Notes: generated by a model not told the origin, from the sequence alone. Positions 28,041 to 38,449 are shown, counted from the first letter of the stretch. The stretch is DNA of 64,000 nucleotides from Mesorhizobium sp. M2A.F.Ca.ET.046.03.2.1 (GCF_003952425.1 NZ_CP034449.1:5444001-5508000); one strand, 5' to 3'. Program-made: numbers and translations.

Positions 28041-31000
28041 ATGAAGATTTTCTGGCGCATCCTCCGCATTATTATCTACACGCTGCTCGTCCTGCTGGTG
28101 GTGGCTATCGGCGCTCTCGTCGTCCTGACCGGCACCGAAGGCGGCCGCCAGAACCTCGCCGGCCTGATCTCGAAGATGGCCTCGAGCGAGGACCGGAAGA
28201 TTACGGTCGCTGGCATCGAAGGCATCTGGTCGGGGGCGCTCAGGGTCGATCATGTCGTGCTGGAGGACCGCGCCGGCCCCTGGATGGTCGCACGCAACGT
28301 GGCGCTCGACTGGTCGCCGACGGCGCTGCTCTCCCGGAATTTCAATGCTGACCGCTTCGCCGCCGAGCGGATCGAACTGGCGCGGCTGCCGCAGCCGAGC
28401 CAGCAGCCATCGCAGGGCGGCTCGTCCAGCCTGCCGGTGTCGATCGACGTGAGGCAGATCGACCTGCCGGAGATCGCGCTCGGACAGGAGCTTGCCGGCA
28501 GCGGCATCGCCGAACTGGCCGCCAAAGGCTCGCTCAGGGCCGATCCCTCGCCGCTGGCGATCGAGAGCGTGCTCAATGTCTCCCGCCATGACGGCAAACA
28601 AGGCAATGTCGACGCCAAGATCCATTTCGCGCCGGCCGACAACAAGCTCGACCTCGATCTCAAGGCGTCGGAGCCGGCCGGCGGCATCATCGCCAATCTG
28701 CTCAAGCTGCCGGATGCGCCGCCCGTCAACATCGTCGTTTCCGGCAGCGGGCCCTTGGCCAATTGGAGCGGTGTCGGCACCTTCATGGTCGATGGCCAGA
28801 TCATCAGCCAACTGACCGGCCGGCACCAGCTCACCGACAAGGGCCACCGCATCGAGGCCAAGGGCGACGGCCAGTTCGAAGCGTTCCTGCCGGAGAAGAT
28901 AAAGTCGCTGTTTGCCGGCAAGACGAGCTTCGACGTCGCCGGCACGGCGACCACGGCGGGTGGGATCGATATCGAGCAGGCCATCATCGAGAGCGACTCC
29001 GTGCATGGCACCGCAACCGGCAACGTCGATCCGAAGGGCGCCAGCGACCTGGCCGTCGAGCTTGCCGCCAAGGACAAGCCCGTCACCATCGATGTCGGCA
29101 ATAGCGCCGTGCCGATCCTGGTCGCCGTCGAGAAGGCCACGGTGCGCGCCTTCGGCGACGGCAAGGCGCCGATGGTCGATATCGGCACGTCGCTCACCTC
29201 GGTCGCCGTCGGCGGCACCCAACTCAACAATATCACCGGCGCGATCCATTCCGACGGCTTCGACATCGAAAACCGCAGCGGACCGGTCAGCATCAAGCTT
29301 GCCGCCGCCGGGCTGAAGACCGACGTCGCCACGCTGGCGCCGCTGGTGACCGGGAAGCTCGCCGCCGATCTTTCCGGCACGATCAGCCGCGAGTCCGTGG
29401 CCATCGACAAGGGCACCTTGCGCAGCGATGCGCTCAATGCCGGGCTGACGGCAAATGTGGCGCTCGCCGACCTGTCGATGACGCTGAAGATGAATGCCGA
29501 CGCCGATTCCAAGGCATTGCCGCCGCAGATCAGCTCGCTGCTCGGCGAGCGGGTGAAATTCTCGGCCAGCGCCACGCGCGATCCGCAAGGCGCGTTCGCC
29601 GCCAACTCGCTGGAGATCAGCTCCGGCTCGCTCAGCGCCAGCGGCACCGGCAGCATGCAGGGATCGGACCTCCAGGCCAGCGTCAAGGGCACGTTGGGCG
29701 ACGTCTCGCCGCTGTCGTCGCTTGCCGGCACACCGCTTGCGGGCGGGGTCAACTTCGCTCTGAGCGCAAGCGGTCCGCGTCTGGCGCCGGATTTCACCGT
29801 GTCGGCAGACAGCACCAGCCTGACGGCGGCGGGCCGCACCGTGAAGGACATCAAGCTCTCGGCCAAGGGCAAGGCCGATGTCGCCAATCCGACCGCCGAT
29901 ATCTCGCTGACCGGCAATGCCGAGGGGCAGGCGCTCGACATCGAGGCTTCGCTGGTGACCGCCGACGGCAAGCGTTCGATCAAAGGGCTCAGCCTGGCGC
30001 TCGGCGACAACAAGGTGTCGGGTGATCTCGCGCTCGACGACAAGTTCCTGCCGCTCGGCACGCTGACGCTTGCCGTGCCCGATATCGGGCCGCTCGCCGC
30101 GCTGGCAAACCAGACCGCCACAGGCGACATCAACGGCACGATCGTCTTTGCCAAGGAGGGCGAGGCGCCGACCGTCACTATCAATGCGGCCAGCACCTCG
30201 ATCGCGCGGGGCGACCTGGCGGCGAAAGCCATCACCGTCAACGCGCTGATCGCAAACTATCTCAAGGGGCCGGCGATCTCGGGCACGATCAAGGCCGACA
30301 ATGTGACCTCCGGCGGCACGGTCATCAGCGGCATCGGCATCGATTTGAAGCGCGATGGCGACTGGACCAACTTTACCGGCGGCGCCACGGCGTCCGGCAT
30401 TCCGGCCACCGCCACCGGGCGGGTAAAGATCGCCGACGGCACGACAAGCGTGGAAATCACGTCCGGCGAGGCGACGGTGCGCGGCATCAAGGCGGCCATC
30501 GCCGAGCCATCCCGCCTTTCCATCGCCAATGGCGTGACGACAATCGAGAAGCTCGCGCTCAACCTCGGCGGCGGCTCGGCGACGGTTTCCGGCAGCGCCG
30601 GTGAGACCCTGGACCTGACGGCCAATCTCGCCAACCTGCCGGTGGCGCTCGGCAATGATTTCGTGCCCGGCCTCGACGGGGCCGGAACGCTTGAGGGCAC
30701 CGCGCACGTCACGGGTCCATCGTCCAACCCCGACGTTCAGTTCAACGCCAAGGTGGCGGGCGCCGAGACCAGCCAGACCCGGCAGGCGGGGCTCGGGCCG
30801 CTGGATCTCAATGCTGCTGGCAGCTACACGCTGGCGGGCGGCGTCGCCCTGGACCACGCCACGCTTTCGGGCGACAAGATTTCAGGCAAGGCCGCCGGCA
30901 CCCTCAATCCCAACGGCGCCAGCGACTTCTCCCTCGACCTTTTATCATCGGGGCCTAGCCTGCCGTTGACGCTCGGCCGCGCAGACAGCCCGGTCAAGAT

Positions 31001-34000
31001 CGAAGTCCAGTCCTTGTCGGCAAAGATGGCGGGCGAAAGCACGCAAGCGCGGCTCGATGTGTCCGCCATCCTGCCGTCCATCGTCGCCAGCCAGGGGAAG
31101 GTGGATGGTCTCACCCTGGCGCTGCATTCGGATGCCTTCGACCTCAAGGGACGGGCAGGCCCGGTCTCCGGCACGGTCTCGCTGGACAGGATCGGCCTCG
31201 ACAATCCGTTGATCGCACCGCTGATCGCCGGCAAGGTGGTCGCCAAGGTCAATGGCCGGCTGGCTCCAGATTCGGTCGCCGTCGACAGCGGCTCGCTGAC
31301 CAGCGATGCGCTCAACAGCCAGGTTGCCGGCCGGGTATCGCTGGGCGACGGCGCCGTCGACTTTAATATGAAGGCCGAGGTCGCGTCTTCGGCCTTGCCG
31401 GCAGCGGTGCGCGGCATGCTGGGCGAGACGGCGCAGTTGAGCGCCGCGCTGAAGCGCGATGCCGATGGCAATGTCAATATCGACGGCCTCAAGCTCAATT
31501 CAGGCGCGCTTAGCGCCGATGGCCAGGCGAGCCTTGCCGACGGCAAGCTGGCCGCCGGGATCAGAGGCGCGTTGAGCGATGTTTCGGGGCTCTCGAAGGA
31601 CGCCAAGGGCGCCATCGCTTTCGCCCTCAACGCGCAAGGCCCGGTCGCCGCGCCCGACCTGTCGATGACGGTGGACAGCGACCGGCTCCTCGTGGCGGCG
31701 CGCGAGATCACCGGACTGAAGCTGACGGCCACCGGCAAAGCCGATGCCGCCAATCCGGCAGCCAATGTGCAGCTCACTGGCAATGTCGCCGGGCAGAATT
31801 TGCAAGGCAGCGCCGCGCTCGCCACCACCAATGGCAGCCGCGCGATCAACGGGCTTTTGCTGTCCCTCGGACCGAACAAGTTTTCCGGCGATCTCGTGCT
31901 CGACGATGCTTTCGTGCCGGTGGGCACCGTTTCGCTCGACCTGCCAGATATCGGACCGCTCGCTGCGCTGGCCCTGGAAAAGGCCGAAGGCAATGTGCGC
32001 GGCACGATCGCCTTTACCAAGGCGGCCAACGGGCCGAATGTCGCGGTCAAAGCGAACACCTCGGAGATCAAGCGCGGCGATCTCTCGGCCAGGAATGTCG
32101 CCATCGACGCGCAGATCGCGAACTATCTGGCAGCACCGGTGATCGCCGGCACGGTGCGGGCGGAGAGCGTGACTTCCGGCGGCACCGCCATCACCGGCAT
32201 CGATGTCGATCTCAAGCGCGACGGCGACTGGACCGGTTTTTCCGGCGGGGCCACCGTCAAGAACATCCCGGCCAAAGCCGCCGGGCGCGTGAAAGTGGCG
32301 AACGGAACCACGACCATCGAGCTCGCCTCCGGCCAGGCGACCGTGCAGGGCATCAAGGCCGCGATCGCGCAGGCCTCGACGGTGACCGTCGCCAATGGCG
32401 TGACCACGCTCGACCGGCTGGTGCTCAACCTCGGCGGCGGCACGGCAACGGTGACGGGCAAGGTCGCGCAGGCGCTCGACATCAACGCCAACCTCGCCCG
32501 GGTGCCGATTTCGCTCGCCAACAGTTTCTCGCCGGGTCTCGACGCGGCCGGCTCGATCTCGGGCACGGTCAAGGTGACCGGCCAGCCTTCGACCCCCTCG
32601 GTCGCCTTCAAGATCGATGCCGCCGGCGTGCAGACCTCGCAGACGCGTGGCGCCGGCCTTGGCGGCATGAATGTGTCGTCATCCGGCACTTTTGCCGGCA
32701 ACAAGCTCGCCTTCGACGCCAACATCAGCGACGGCGCCGGCCTCGGCCTCAAGGGCGGCGGCTCGGTGACGACGGCGGGCACGCCAACCTTGGCGCTCGA
32801 TTTCAACGGCAAGGTGCCGTTCTCCTTCCTGGCCGCAAAGCTCGCCGCGCAAGGGCTGGCGCTCAACGGCATCGCCAATGTCGATGTGCAAGTGCGTGGT
32901 CCTGCATCCGCGCCGGTTATCAGCGGCAAAGTCACGACATCCGGCGCGCGCCTCATCGATGCGCGCTCCGGCCTGGCGGTGAACGACATCGCCGCCGAAG
33001 TCTCGATCGGCGGCGGGGTGGCCAGGATCAACCGCCTGACCGGCACACTGTCGACGCGCGGCAGCCTGTCGGCGAGCGGCACCGTGGGCATCAATCCGGC
33101 GCAGGGCTTCCCGGCCGACCTGTCGATCAAGCTCACCGACGGCCGCTACACTGACGGCCGGGTGGTGACCGCCAATCTCGGCGGCGACCTGACCGTCAAG
33201 GGGCCGCTCGTCTCGGCGCCGGTGGTGGCTGGCACGATCAACCTGGCGAGGACGGTCATCACCGTCCCGGAAAAGCTGCCGGGGTCGCTCTCGGCGCTGG
33301 ATGTGAAGCACAAGAACGCTCCGGCGTCCGTGCGGGCGCAGGACAAGGCACTGCGCCCGGCGACGTCCGGCGGCAGCAGCAACAGCGGCAGCGGCCTGAC
33401 GCTTGACGTGACTGTCAACGCGCCGAACCAGATCTTCATCCAGGGCAGGGGCGTCGATGCCGAACTCGGCGGCTCGCTGAAGCTGACAGGCCCGGCTTCG
33501 GCGCCCAGGGCGATCGGCACCTTCACCCTGCAGCGTGGACGGCTGATCATCCTTTCCAAGCGACTGACCTTCACCGATGGCACGATCGGGTTCCAGGGGT
33601 CGCTGGTGCCCTATCTCAACTTGACGGCGACCACCACGACGAGCACCGCCACAGTCACGGTCGTCGTCTCAGGCGAGGCGACCAATCCGAAGTTCACGTT
33701 CTCCTCCGTGCCGGCGCTGCCCCAGGACGAGATCCTGGCACAACTCATCTTCGGTCAATCCATGTCCAAGCTGTCGCCGCTGCAGATCGCGCAACTTGCG
33801 AGCGCCGCCGCGCAACTGGCCGGCATCGGCGGTTCGACCTCGTTGCTCGAGAACCTGCAAAGCGCCATCGGCGTCGATGATCTCGACGTGACGACGGATG
33901 AGAAGGGCGGCACCGCGGTTTCGGCCGGCAAGTACCTCAACGATCGCACCTATGTGACGATACAGAAGGGCGACAAGCCAGGCTCCGGCAAGGTGACGAT

Positions 34001-34094
34001 CGACCTCAATGTCGGTCGCGGGGTTAAGCTGCGCGGCGAAGCCAATGACGCCGGCGAGGCCAAGGGCGGCGTCTTTTACGAACGCGAATATTGA
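28041..34094 (+). CDS. tamB: Translocation/assembly module TamB (DUF490), enlarged
   Basis: 2017 residues, considerably longer than the roughly 1260 residues of E. coli TamB. The N-terminus is a signal anchor (IFWRILRIIIYTLLVLLVV) that holds it in the inner membrane; the rest is a long beta-rich tube spanning the periplasm. The C-terminal DUF490 block (EILAQLIFGQSMSKLSP...) ends in KGGVFYEREY and contacts TamA. About residues 329-954 and 955-1575 are two tandem copies of the same 626-residue unit, for instance NALIANYLKGPAISGTIKA against DAQIANYLAAPVIAGTVRA. Gap to tamA is two bases, so the two are co-translated. Confidence 0.94.
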   Translation: MKIFWRILRIIIYTLLVLLVVAIGALVVLTGTEGGRQNLAGLISKMASSEDRKITVAGIEGIWSGALRVDHVVLEDRAGPWMVARNVALDWSPTALLSRNFNADRFAAERIELARLPQPSQQPSQGGSSSLPVSIDVRQIDLPEIALGQELAGSGIAELAAKGSLRADPSPLAIESVLNVSRHDGKQGNVDAKIHFAPADNKLDLDLKASEPAGGIIANLLKLPDAPPVNIVVSGSGPLANWSGVGTFMVDGQIISQLTGRHQLTDKGHRIEAKGDGQFEAFLPEKIKSLFAGKTSFDVAGTATTAGGIDIEQAIIESDSVHGTATGNVDPKGASDLAVELAAKDKPVTIDVGNSAVPILVAVEKATVRAFGDGKAPMVDIGTSLTSVAVGGTQLNNITGAIHSDGFDIENRSGPVSIKLAAAGLKTDVATLAPLVTGKLAADLSGTISRESVAIDKGTLRSDALNAGLTANVALADLSMTLKMNADADSKALPPQISSLLGERVKFSASATRDPQGAFAANSLEISSGSLSASGTGSMQGSDLQASVKGTLGDVSPLSSLAGTPLAGGVNFALSASGPRLAPDFTVSADSTSLTAAGRTVKDIKLSAKGKADVANPTADISLTGNAEGQALDIEASLVTADGKRSIKGLSLALGDNKVSGDLALDDKFLPLGTLTLAVPDIGPLAALANQTATGDINGTIVFAKEGEAPTVTINAASTSIARGDLAAKAITVNALIANYLKGPAISGTIKADNVTSGGTVISGIGIDLKRDGDWTNFTGGATASGIPATATGRVKIADGTTSVEITSGEATVRGIKAAIAEPSRLSIANGVTTIEKLALNLGGGSATVSGSAGETLDLTANLANLPVALGNDFVPGLDGAGTLEGTAHVTGPSSNPDVQFNAKVAGAETSQTRQAGLGPLDLNAAGSYTLAGGVALDHATLSGDKISGKAAGTLNPNGASDFSLDLLSSGPSLPLTLGRADSPVKIEVQSLSAKMAGESTQARLDVSAILPSIVASQGKVDGLTLALHSDAFDLKGRAGPVSGTVSLDRIGLDNPLIAPLIAGKVVAKVNGRLAPDSVAVDSGSLTSDALNSQVAGRVSLGDGAVDFNMKAEVASSALPAAVRGMLGETAQLSAALKRDADGNVNIDGLKLNSGALSADGQASLADGKLAAGIRGALSDVSGLSKDAKGAIAFALNAQGPVAAPDLSMTVDSDRLLVAAREITGLKLTATGKADAANPAANVQLTGNVAGQNLQGSAALATTNGSRAINGLLLSLGPNKFSGDLVLDDAFVPVGTVSLDLPDIGPLAALALEKAEGNVRGTIAFTKAANGPNVAVKANTSEIKRGDLSARNVAIDAQIANYLAAPVIAGTVRAESVTSGGTAITGIDVDLKRDGDWTGFSGGATVKNIPAKAAGRVKVANGTTTIELASGQATVQGIKAAIAQASTVTVANGVTTLDRLVLNLGGGTATVTGKVAQALDINANLARVPISLANSFSPGLDAAGSISGTVKVTGQPSTPSVAFKIDAAGVQTSQTRGAGLGGMNVSSSGTFAGNKLAFDANISDGAGLGLKGGGSVTTAGTPTLALDFNGKVPFSFLAAKLAAQGLALNGIANVDVQVRGPASAPVISGKVTTSGARLIDARSGLAVNDIAAEVSIGGGVARINRLTGTLSTRGSLSASGTVGINPAQGFPADLSIKLTDGRYTDGRVVTANLGGDLTVKGPLVSAPVVAGTINLARTVITVPEKLPGSLSALDVKHKNAPASVRAQDKALRPATSGGSSNSGSGLTLDVTVNAPNQIFIQGRGVDAELGGSLKLTGPASAPRAIGTFTLQRGRLIILSKRLTFTDGTIGFQGSLVPYLNLTATTTTSTATVTVVVSGEATNPKFTFSSVPALPQDEILAQLIFGQSMSKLSPLQIAQLASAAAQLAGIGGSTSLLENLQSAIGVDDLDVTTDEKGGTAVSAGKYLNDRTYVTIQKGDKPGSGKVTIDLNVGRGVKLRGEANDAGEAKGGVFYEREY

Positions 34095-34310
34095 GGTTGT
34101 GCCGGGCCGGATTGGCCAAGGCGAACCGGGGGCGACCGCCGGTACGGGGCTGCTATCCTTATAAAATGTATTGATTTAATGGCCCGCGGGAATTTTTTAG
34201 GGAATCCGCGTCGCGATAACAAATTTGCGTCAAGACTGTCGCTATCACGCGAACCGGGTTGCAGCCAAAGATGCACATTCCCTGGCATGTTCCTCCTCCA
34301 TACCGTCTTT

Positions 34311-34340
34311 TTGACAACGCGGTCCGGATGCGGAATGTTA
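34311..34340 (+). promoter_or_regulatory. Possible promoter of the peptide-type ABC operon
   Basis: TTGACA at 34311-34316 is followed after 18 bases by ATGTTA (34335-34340), a poor -10. The ATG of the binding protein is 32 bases further on. The rest of the 277-bp gap after tamB holds no gene or clear repeat. Confidence 0.4.
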
Positions 34341-34371
34341 AAAGGCGGAAAGCCAACAATGGGAGCAAGTC

Positions 34372-36024
34372 ATGGCAATCTATAAGAGCAATGGTGATCA
34401 GGTTCCTGATCATATCTTGGCGTTGGCCGAAGAAGCCAAGGCGGGAAAGGTCGATCGTCGCGAATTCCTGGCGCTCGCCAGCGTTTTCGGAGCGTCCACG
34501 GCGATGGCCTACGGCCTGATCGGTCTGGCCGATCCGACCCCGGCGAAAGCCGACGACGTACAGGGCAAGAAGGGCGGCACGCTGAAGGTCGCGCAGTGGG
34601 TCAAGGATCCGAAGGATCCACGCAAGGCCGACTGGTCGGAAATCGCCAATGCCGAGCGCCAGGCGCTTGAGCCGCTGGTTAAGTACACCACCGAGTACAC
34701 ATTCCGCCCCTATCTCCTGGAAAGCTGGGACGTGAACGATGACGCGACCGAGTACACGCTGCATGTACGCAAGGGCGTGACCTGGTCGAACGGCGATGCT
34801 TTCACCGCCGACGATGTCATCTTCAATCTCAAGCGCTGGGCCGACAAGAAGGCCGAAGGCAACTCGATGCCCGGCCGCCTTGGCACGCTTGTCAAGGACG
34901 ACAAGCTCGACGAGAGCGCCGTGACCAAGGTCGACGACATGACCGTCAAGCTGAAACTCGGCAAGCCGGACATCGCGCTGATCCCGAACATGTGCGATTA
35001 TCCGGGCCTGATCGTCCACAAGAGCTTCGACGAGAAGGGCGGCGATTTCAAAGCCTGCCCGATCGGCACCGGCCCGTTCGAGCTCGTTTCCTACGACGTC
35101 GGCCAGAAGGTCGTCTACAAGCGCCGCGCAGACAACAAGTGGTGGGACGGCGAGGTGTTCCTCGACGGCATCGAGTTCATCGACTACGGCACCGATCCTG
35201 GCGCCATGGTCAGCGCCTTCGAGGCTGGTGAAGTGCACACCAATTTCGAGACCTCGGCCGACTATGTCTCGATCCTCGACGGCATGGACCTGGTGAAATC
35301 CGAGGTGGTGACGGCTGCGACCATCGTCTGCCGCACCAATGTCAACCACAAGCCGTACGACAACCAGAAGGTTCGTCAGGCGCTGCAGCTCGGCGTCGAC
35401 AACGCGGTCGTCCTGCAGCTCGGCTACGGCAATGCCGGCACGCCCGCTGAGAACCATCACGTCAGCCCGATCCATCCGGAATATTTCGAGCTGCCGAAGA
35501 TCAAGCGCGACGCCGCCAAGGCCAAGGCCCTGATGGCGGAGGCAGGCCAGGCCGACTTCGAGCACGAGCTGATCACGGTCGACGAGGACTGGCACAAGAA
35601 CACCGGCGACGCGATCGCAGCCCAGCTGCGCGACGCCGGCATCAAGGTGAAGCGCACGGTGCTGCCGGGCTCGACCTTCTGGAACGACTGGACGAAGTAT
35701 CCGCTGTCGATGACCAACTGGAACATGCGCCCGCTCGGCGTGCAGGTTCTGGCGATCGGCTATCGCACCGGTGAAGCCTGGAACGAGACTGCTTGGTCGA
35801 ATTCCGACTGGGATACCAAGCTCAACGCCGCGCTTGCCGTCGCCGACGCGGCCAAGCGCAAGGAAATGATGAAGGACATCGAGCAGATCCTGCAGGATTC
35901 CGGCATCATCATCCAGCCGTACTGGCGCAAGCTCTACAGCCACTCGACCAAGGCGGTGCAGAACTTCAAAATGCACCCGACCTACGAGCACGACTACGGC
36001 AAGGTCTGGCTGGAACAGGCCTGA
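34372..36024 (+). CDS. ABC transporter substrate-binding protein, SBP_bac_5 family, Tat signal
   Basis: 550 residues. GGGAGCAAG precedes the ATG. The N-terminus has a Tat-like signal: [15 protein letters not shown] with the twin Arg at residues 29-30, a hydrophobic stretch and AKA near residue 60. The mature part is a family 5 (oligopeptide/opine/nickel) binding protein: GGTLKVAQW at the start, [20 protein letters not shown], the [20 protein letters not shown] motif and a long second lobe. It would bind a peptide-like or amine ligand in the periplasm. A strong hairpin follows its stop (36036-36064). Ligand unknown; the MttB module 5 kb away makes a methylated amino compound possible. Confidence 0.92.
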   Translation: MAIYKSNGDQVPDHILALAEEAKAGKVDRREFLALASVFGASTAMAYGLIGLADPTPAKADDVQGKKGGTLKVAQWVKDPKDPRKADWSEIANAERQALEPLVKYTTEYTFRPYLLESWDVNDDATEYTLHVRKGVTWSNGDAFTADDVIFNLKRWADKKAEGNSMPGRLGTLVKDDKLDESAVTKVDDMTVKLKLGKPDIALIPNMCDYPGLIVHKSFDEKGGDFKACPIGTGPFELVSYDVGQKVVYKRRADNKWWDGEVFLDGIEFIDYGTDPGAMVSAFEAGEVHTNFETSADYVSILDGMDLVKSEVVTAATIVCRTNVNHKPYDNQKVRQALQLGVDNAVVLQLGYGNAGTPAENHHVSPIHPEYFELPKIKRDAAKAKALMAEAGQADFEHELITVDEDWHKNTGDAIAAQLRDAGIKVKRTVLPGSTFWNDWTKYPLSMTNWNMRPLGVQVLAIGYRTGEAWNETAWSNSDWDTKLNAALAVADAAKRKEMMKDIEQILQDSGIIIQPYWRKLYSHSTKAVQNFKMHPTYEHDYGKVWLEQA

Positions 36025-36035
36025 TCGGAACGAAC

Positions 36036-36064
36036 GGACAAAGGGGCGCTCGGCCCCTTTGTCC
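36036..36064 (+). terminator. Intra-operon hairpin after binding-protein gene
   Basis: GGACAAAGGGGC (36036-36047) and GCCCCTTTGTCC (36053-36064) form a perfect 12-bp stem with a five-base loop, 11 bases after the binding-protein stop. It lacks a long T-run. The permease gene starts 180 bases later with no evident promoter, so this is probably a partial terminator or RNA stabiliser. Confidence 0.65.
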
Positions 36065-36244
36065 CCTTCCTCGCGTGACCCGGGACCGGAGAGCCGTTGC
36101 AACGAAAAAGTTGCGGACTCGTCGAATGGGGTCATGCAATAAACTGGGTTGATTGCATTCGAAGGTCAGTTTGCCGGCTTGCCCCGCATCGCGTCGGAGT
36201 GGTCGCGCAATCAGGCTCCCCCAACCCATCGGCAGGGGTCCGCC

Positions 36245-37279
36245 ATGCTTTCTTTCATCCTGAGACGTCTCGGCACCATGGCGCTGACGATGCTGTGCCT
36301 GACCTTGGTCGTTTTTTTCCTGATCAATCTCGGTCCCAATCTGAAGAAGCTGGCGATCAGCCAGACAGAAATGCACACCTCCGCCGAACAGCTGGAAAGC
36401 TGGCTGGCCAACCATGGCTACCGCCAGAACTTCTTCCTGCGCTACGGCCAGTGGCTGGGGGTTCTCCCCAAACAGCCGATCACCGACCCGGCGACTGGAA
36501 AACCGGCGCAGCGCTTCTCCTTCTGCAACGACCCGGTCGCGCCGACATTCTCCGGCGTGCTGCAGGGCGACTTCGGCTGCTCGACCAAATTCAAGACGAC
36601 CGTCGCGGCGAAGCTCTTTCCGGCGCTCGGCGCAACGGGGCTTTTGATGTTCTGGGTGCTGGTGGTGATGGTGCCGATCTCGCTGCTCATCGGCATCCTT
36701 GCCGGCATGCGCGAGGGCTCGCGCACCGACCGCACGCTGTCTGTCGCTTCGATCGCCTCGACGGCGACGCCTGAATATGTCTCGGGCGTCATCTTCACCG
36801 TCATCTTCGCATCCTGGCTGGGCTGGCTGAACGGCTCGGCTGCGTCCGCCAGCCAGGGCCTCACCTTCTACAATTTCACCCTGCCGGTGATGACACTTGC
36901 CATCTACGGCATCGGCTACATCGCGCGCATGACGCGCGCCTCGATGGTGGAGGTGATGACGCAGCAATACATCCGAACTGCCCGCCTCAAGGGTCTGTCC
37001 TTCGGCAGCGTGGTCGTCAAGCATGCGCTGCGCAACGCTTTGATCGCGCCGTTTACCGTCATCATGCTGCAGTTTCCCTGGCTGCTCACCGGCGTCGTCA
37101 TCGTCGAGGTGATGTTCCGCTACCAGGGGTTCGGCTATACGCTGGTCGAGGCTGCGGGCAACAACGACATCGACCTGCTGCTCGGCTGCTCGCTGGTTTC
37201 GGTGTTCATCGTCTTGATCACGCAGCTCATCTCCGATGTCGGCTACGCGTTCCTCAATCCGCGCATCAGGGTTCAATAA
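36245..37279 (+). CDS. ABC transporter permease (DppB/OppB type)
   Basis: 344 residues from ATG 36245 (AGGGG upstream); an extended start at 36149 has no ribosome site. A BPD_transp_1 permease with TM1 (ALTMLCLTLVVFFLINLG), a long periplasmic insert (residues about 35-130, containing GVLQGDFGCSTKFKTTV) and five C-terminal helices. The EAA loop QQYIRTARLKGLSFGSVVVKHALRNAL is typical of the first permease of peptide importers. It pairs with the next gene product. Confidence 0.93.
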   Translation: MLSFILRRLGTMALTMLCLTLVVFFLINLGPNLKKLAISQTEMHTSAEQLESWLANHGYRQNFFLRYGQWLGVLPKQPITDPATGKPAQRFSFCNDPVAPTFSGVLQGDFGCSTKFKTTVAAKLFPALGATGLLMFWVLVVMVPISLLIGILAGMREGSRTDRTLSVASIASTATPEYVSGVIFTVIFASWLGWLNGSAASASQGLTFYNFTLPVMTLAIYGIGYIARMTRASMVEVMTQQYIRTARLKGLSFGSVVVKHALRNALIAPFTVIMLQFPWLLTGVVIVEVMFRYQGFGYTLVEAAGNNDIDLLLGCSLVSVFIVLITQLISDVGYAFLNPRIRVQ

Positions 37280-37291
37280 GGGGCAGGGCCG

Positions 37292-38449
37292 ATGCAGACC
37301 GAGTATATCAATGCCTTCGACATCGTTGTCGGCGTGCTCTGGCGTTTCTGGCCGGTGTGGATCGCGTTGATCCTGGTGATGGGCGTCAGCTTTGCCTATA
37401 AGAAGCGGCTTGGCCTTTACGGCCAGCTCTTTGACAGCGGCGTCGGCATCGCCGGCGTCTTCATCTGCCTGTTCTGGCTGTTCACGGCGATCTTCGCTTC
37501 GACCATCTCGCCCTTCGATCCCCTGGCGCAGGTCTCGGTGATGAAGGACGCGCTGCCCGGCGCGATCGAGCCGGCGTCGAAGCTGGTCTATTATTTCGGC
37601 GGCGATAAGCTCGCCCGCGACGTGTTCTCGCGCATGGTCTACGGCAGCCAGATCGTGCTGATCATCGCGCCGGCCGCCACCGGCTTCGCGCTCATGGTCG
37701 GCATCACGCTCGGCCTGCCGGCCGGCTATTACGGCGGCAGGATTGACACGCTGCTGTCCTTCCTCGCCAATCTGGTGCTGGCTTTCCCGGTGATCCTGTT
37801 GTTCTACCTCCTGGTGACACCGGGCATCATGGACACGCCGATCCCCTATGCGATGGCGGGTCTGTTCTTCTTGTTCCCGATCATCTTCTTCAGCGTCCTG
37901 TTCTGGACGCGTTTCAAGAACCGGCCGGACCGGCTCTATATCCTGCTCGGTATCACGCTTATCCTCGGTGGCTGGATTTATGTCGGCCTGGTCTTCGACA
38001 AGGATCCGCTGCACATTGTCCACATCGATCCCAACCAGCTCAACATCTTCGTGGCGGTGGTGTTCGCTTCCAGCCCCGGCGTGTTCCGCATCGTGCGCGG
38101 GCTGACCATGGACATCAAGACGCGCGACTATGTGGCGGCGGCGCAGACGCGCGGTGAATCGCCCTGGTACATCATGCTTTGGGAGATATTGCCCAATGCG
38201 CGCGGGCCGCTGATCGTCGATGCGTGCCTGCGCATCGGCTACACGACGATCCTGCTCGGAACGCTCGGCTATTTCGGCCTGGGGCTGGCGCCGGAAAGCC
38301 CCGACTGGGGCACCGCGATCAAGGACGCCAGCCGGCTGCTGCGTTCCTTCATCCACCCGGCGCTGCCGCCGACGATCGCCCTGATGTCGTTCGTGCTGGG
38401 GCTCAACCTTTTGGCGGACTCGCTGCGCGAACAGTCGATGAAGGATTGA
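37292..38449 (+). CDS. ABC transporter permease (DppC/OppC type) with extra membrane insert
   Basis: 385 residues, about 80-100 longer than a usual DppC. GGGGCAGGG precedes ATG 37292. Two N-terminal hydrophobic segments come before the normal start of the permease (LFWLFTAIFASTISPFDPLAQ). The middle has an additional hydrophobic block (AMAGLFFLFPIIFFSVLFW, then LYILLGITLILGGWIYVGLV) between the two halves of the transport domain. The EAA loop (DYVAAAQTRGESPWYIMLWEILPNA) is intact, so it should still couple to the ATPase. The extra helices are of unknown role; I regard the gene as complete and functional. Confidence 0.92.
   Translation: MQTEYINAFDIVVGVLWRFWPVWIALILVMGVSFAYKKRLGLYGQLFDSGVGIAGVFICLFWLFTAIFASTISPFDPLAQVSVMKDALPGAIEPASKLVYYFGGDKLARDVFSRMVYGSQIVLIIAPAATGFALMVGITLGLPAGYYGGRIDTLLSFLANLVLAFPVILLFYLLVTPGIMDTPIPYAMAGLFFLFPIIFFSVLFWTRFKNRPDRLYILLGITLILGGWIYVGLVFDKDPLHIVHIDPNQLNIFVAVVFASSPGVFRIVRGLTMDIKTRDYVAAAQTRGESPWYIMLWEILPNARGPLIVDACLRIGYTTILLGTLGYFGLGLAPESPDWGTAIKDASRLLRSFIHPALPPTIALMSFVLGLNLLADSLREQSMKD

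Noticed and set aside
28011..30857. Minus-strand open frame of 948 codons across tamB
   Set aside because: Antisense to TamB, whose repeats and domains are clear; composition is typical of a shadow frame.
29025..32750. Regular repeats in tamB considered as CRISPR or tandem DNA repeats
   Set aside because: The similarity is at protein level with a 1.88-kb period inside an open gene; there are no short identical repeats with unique spacers.
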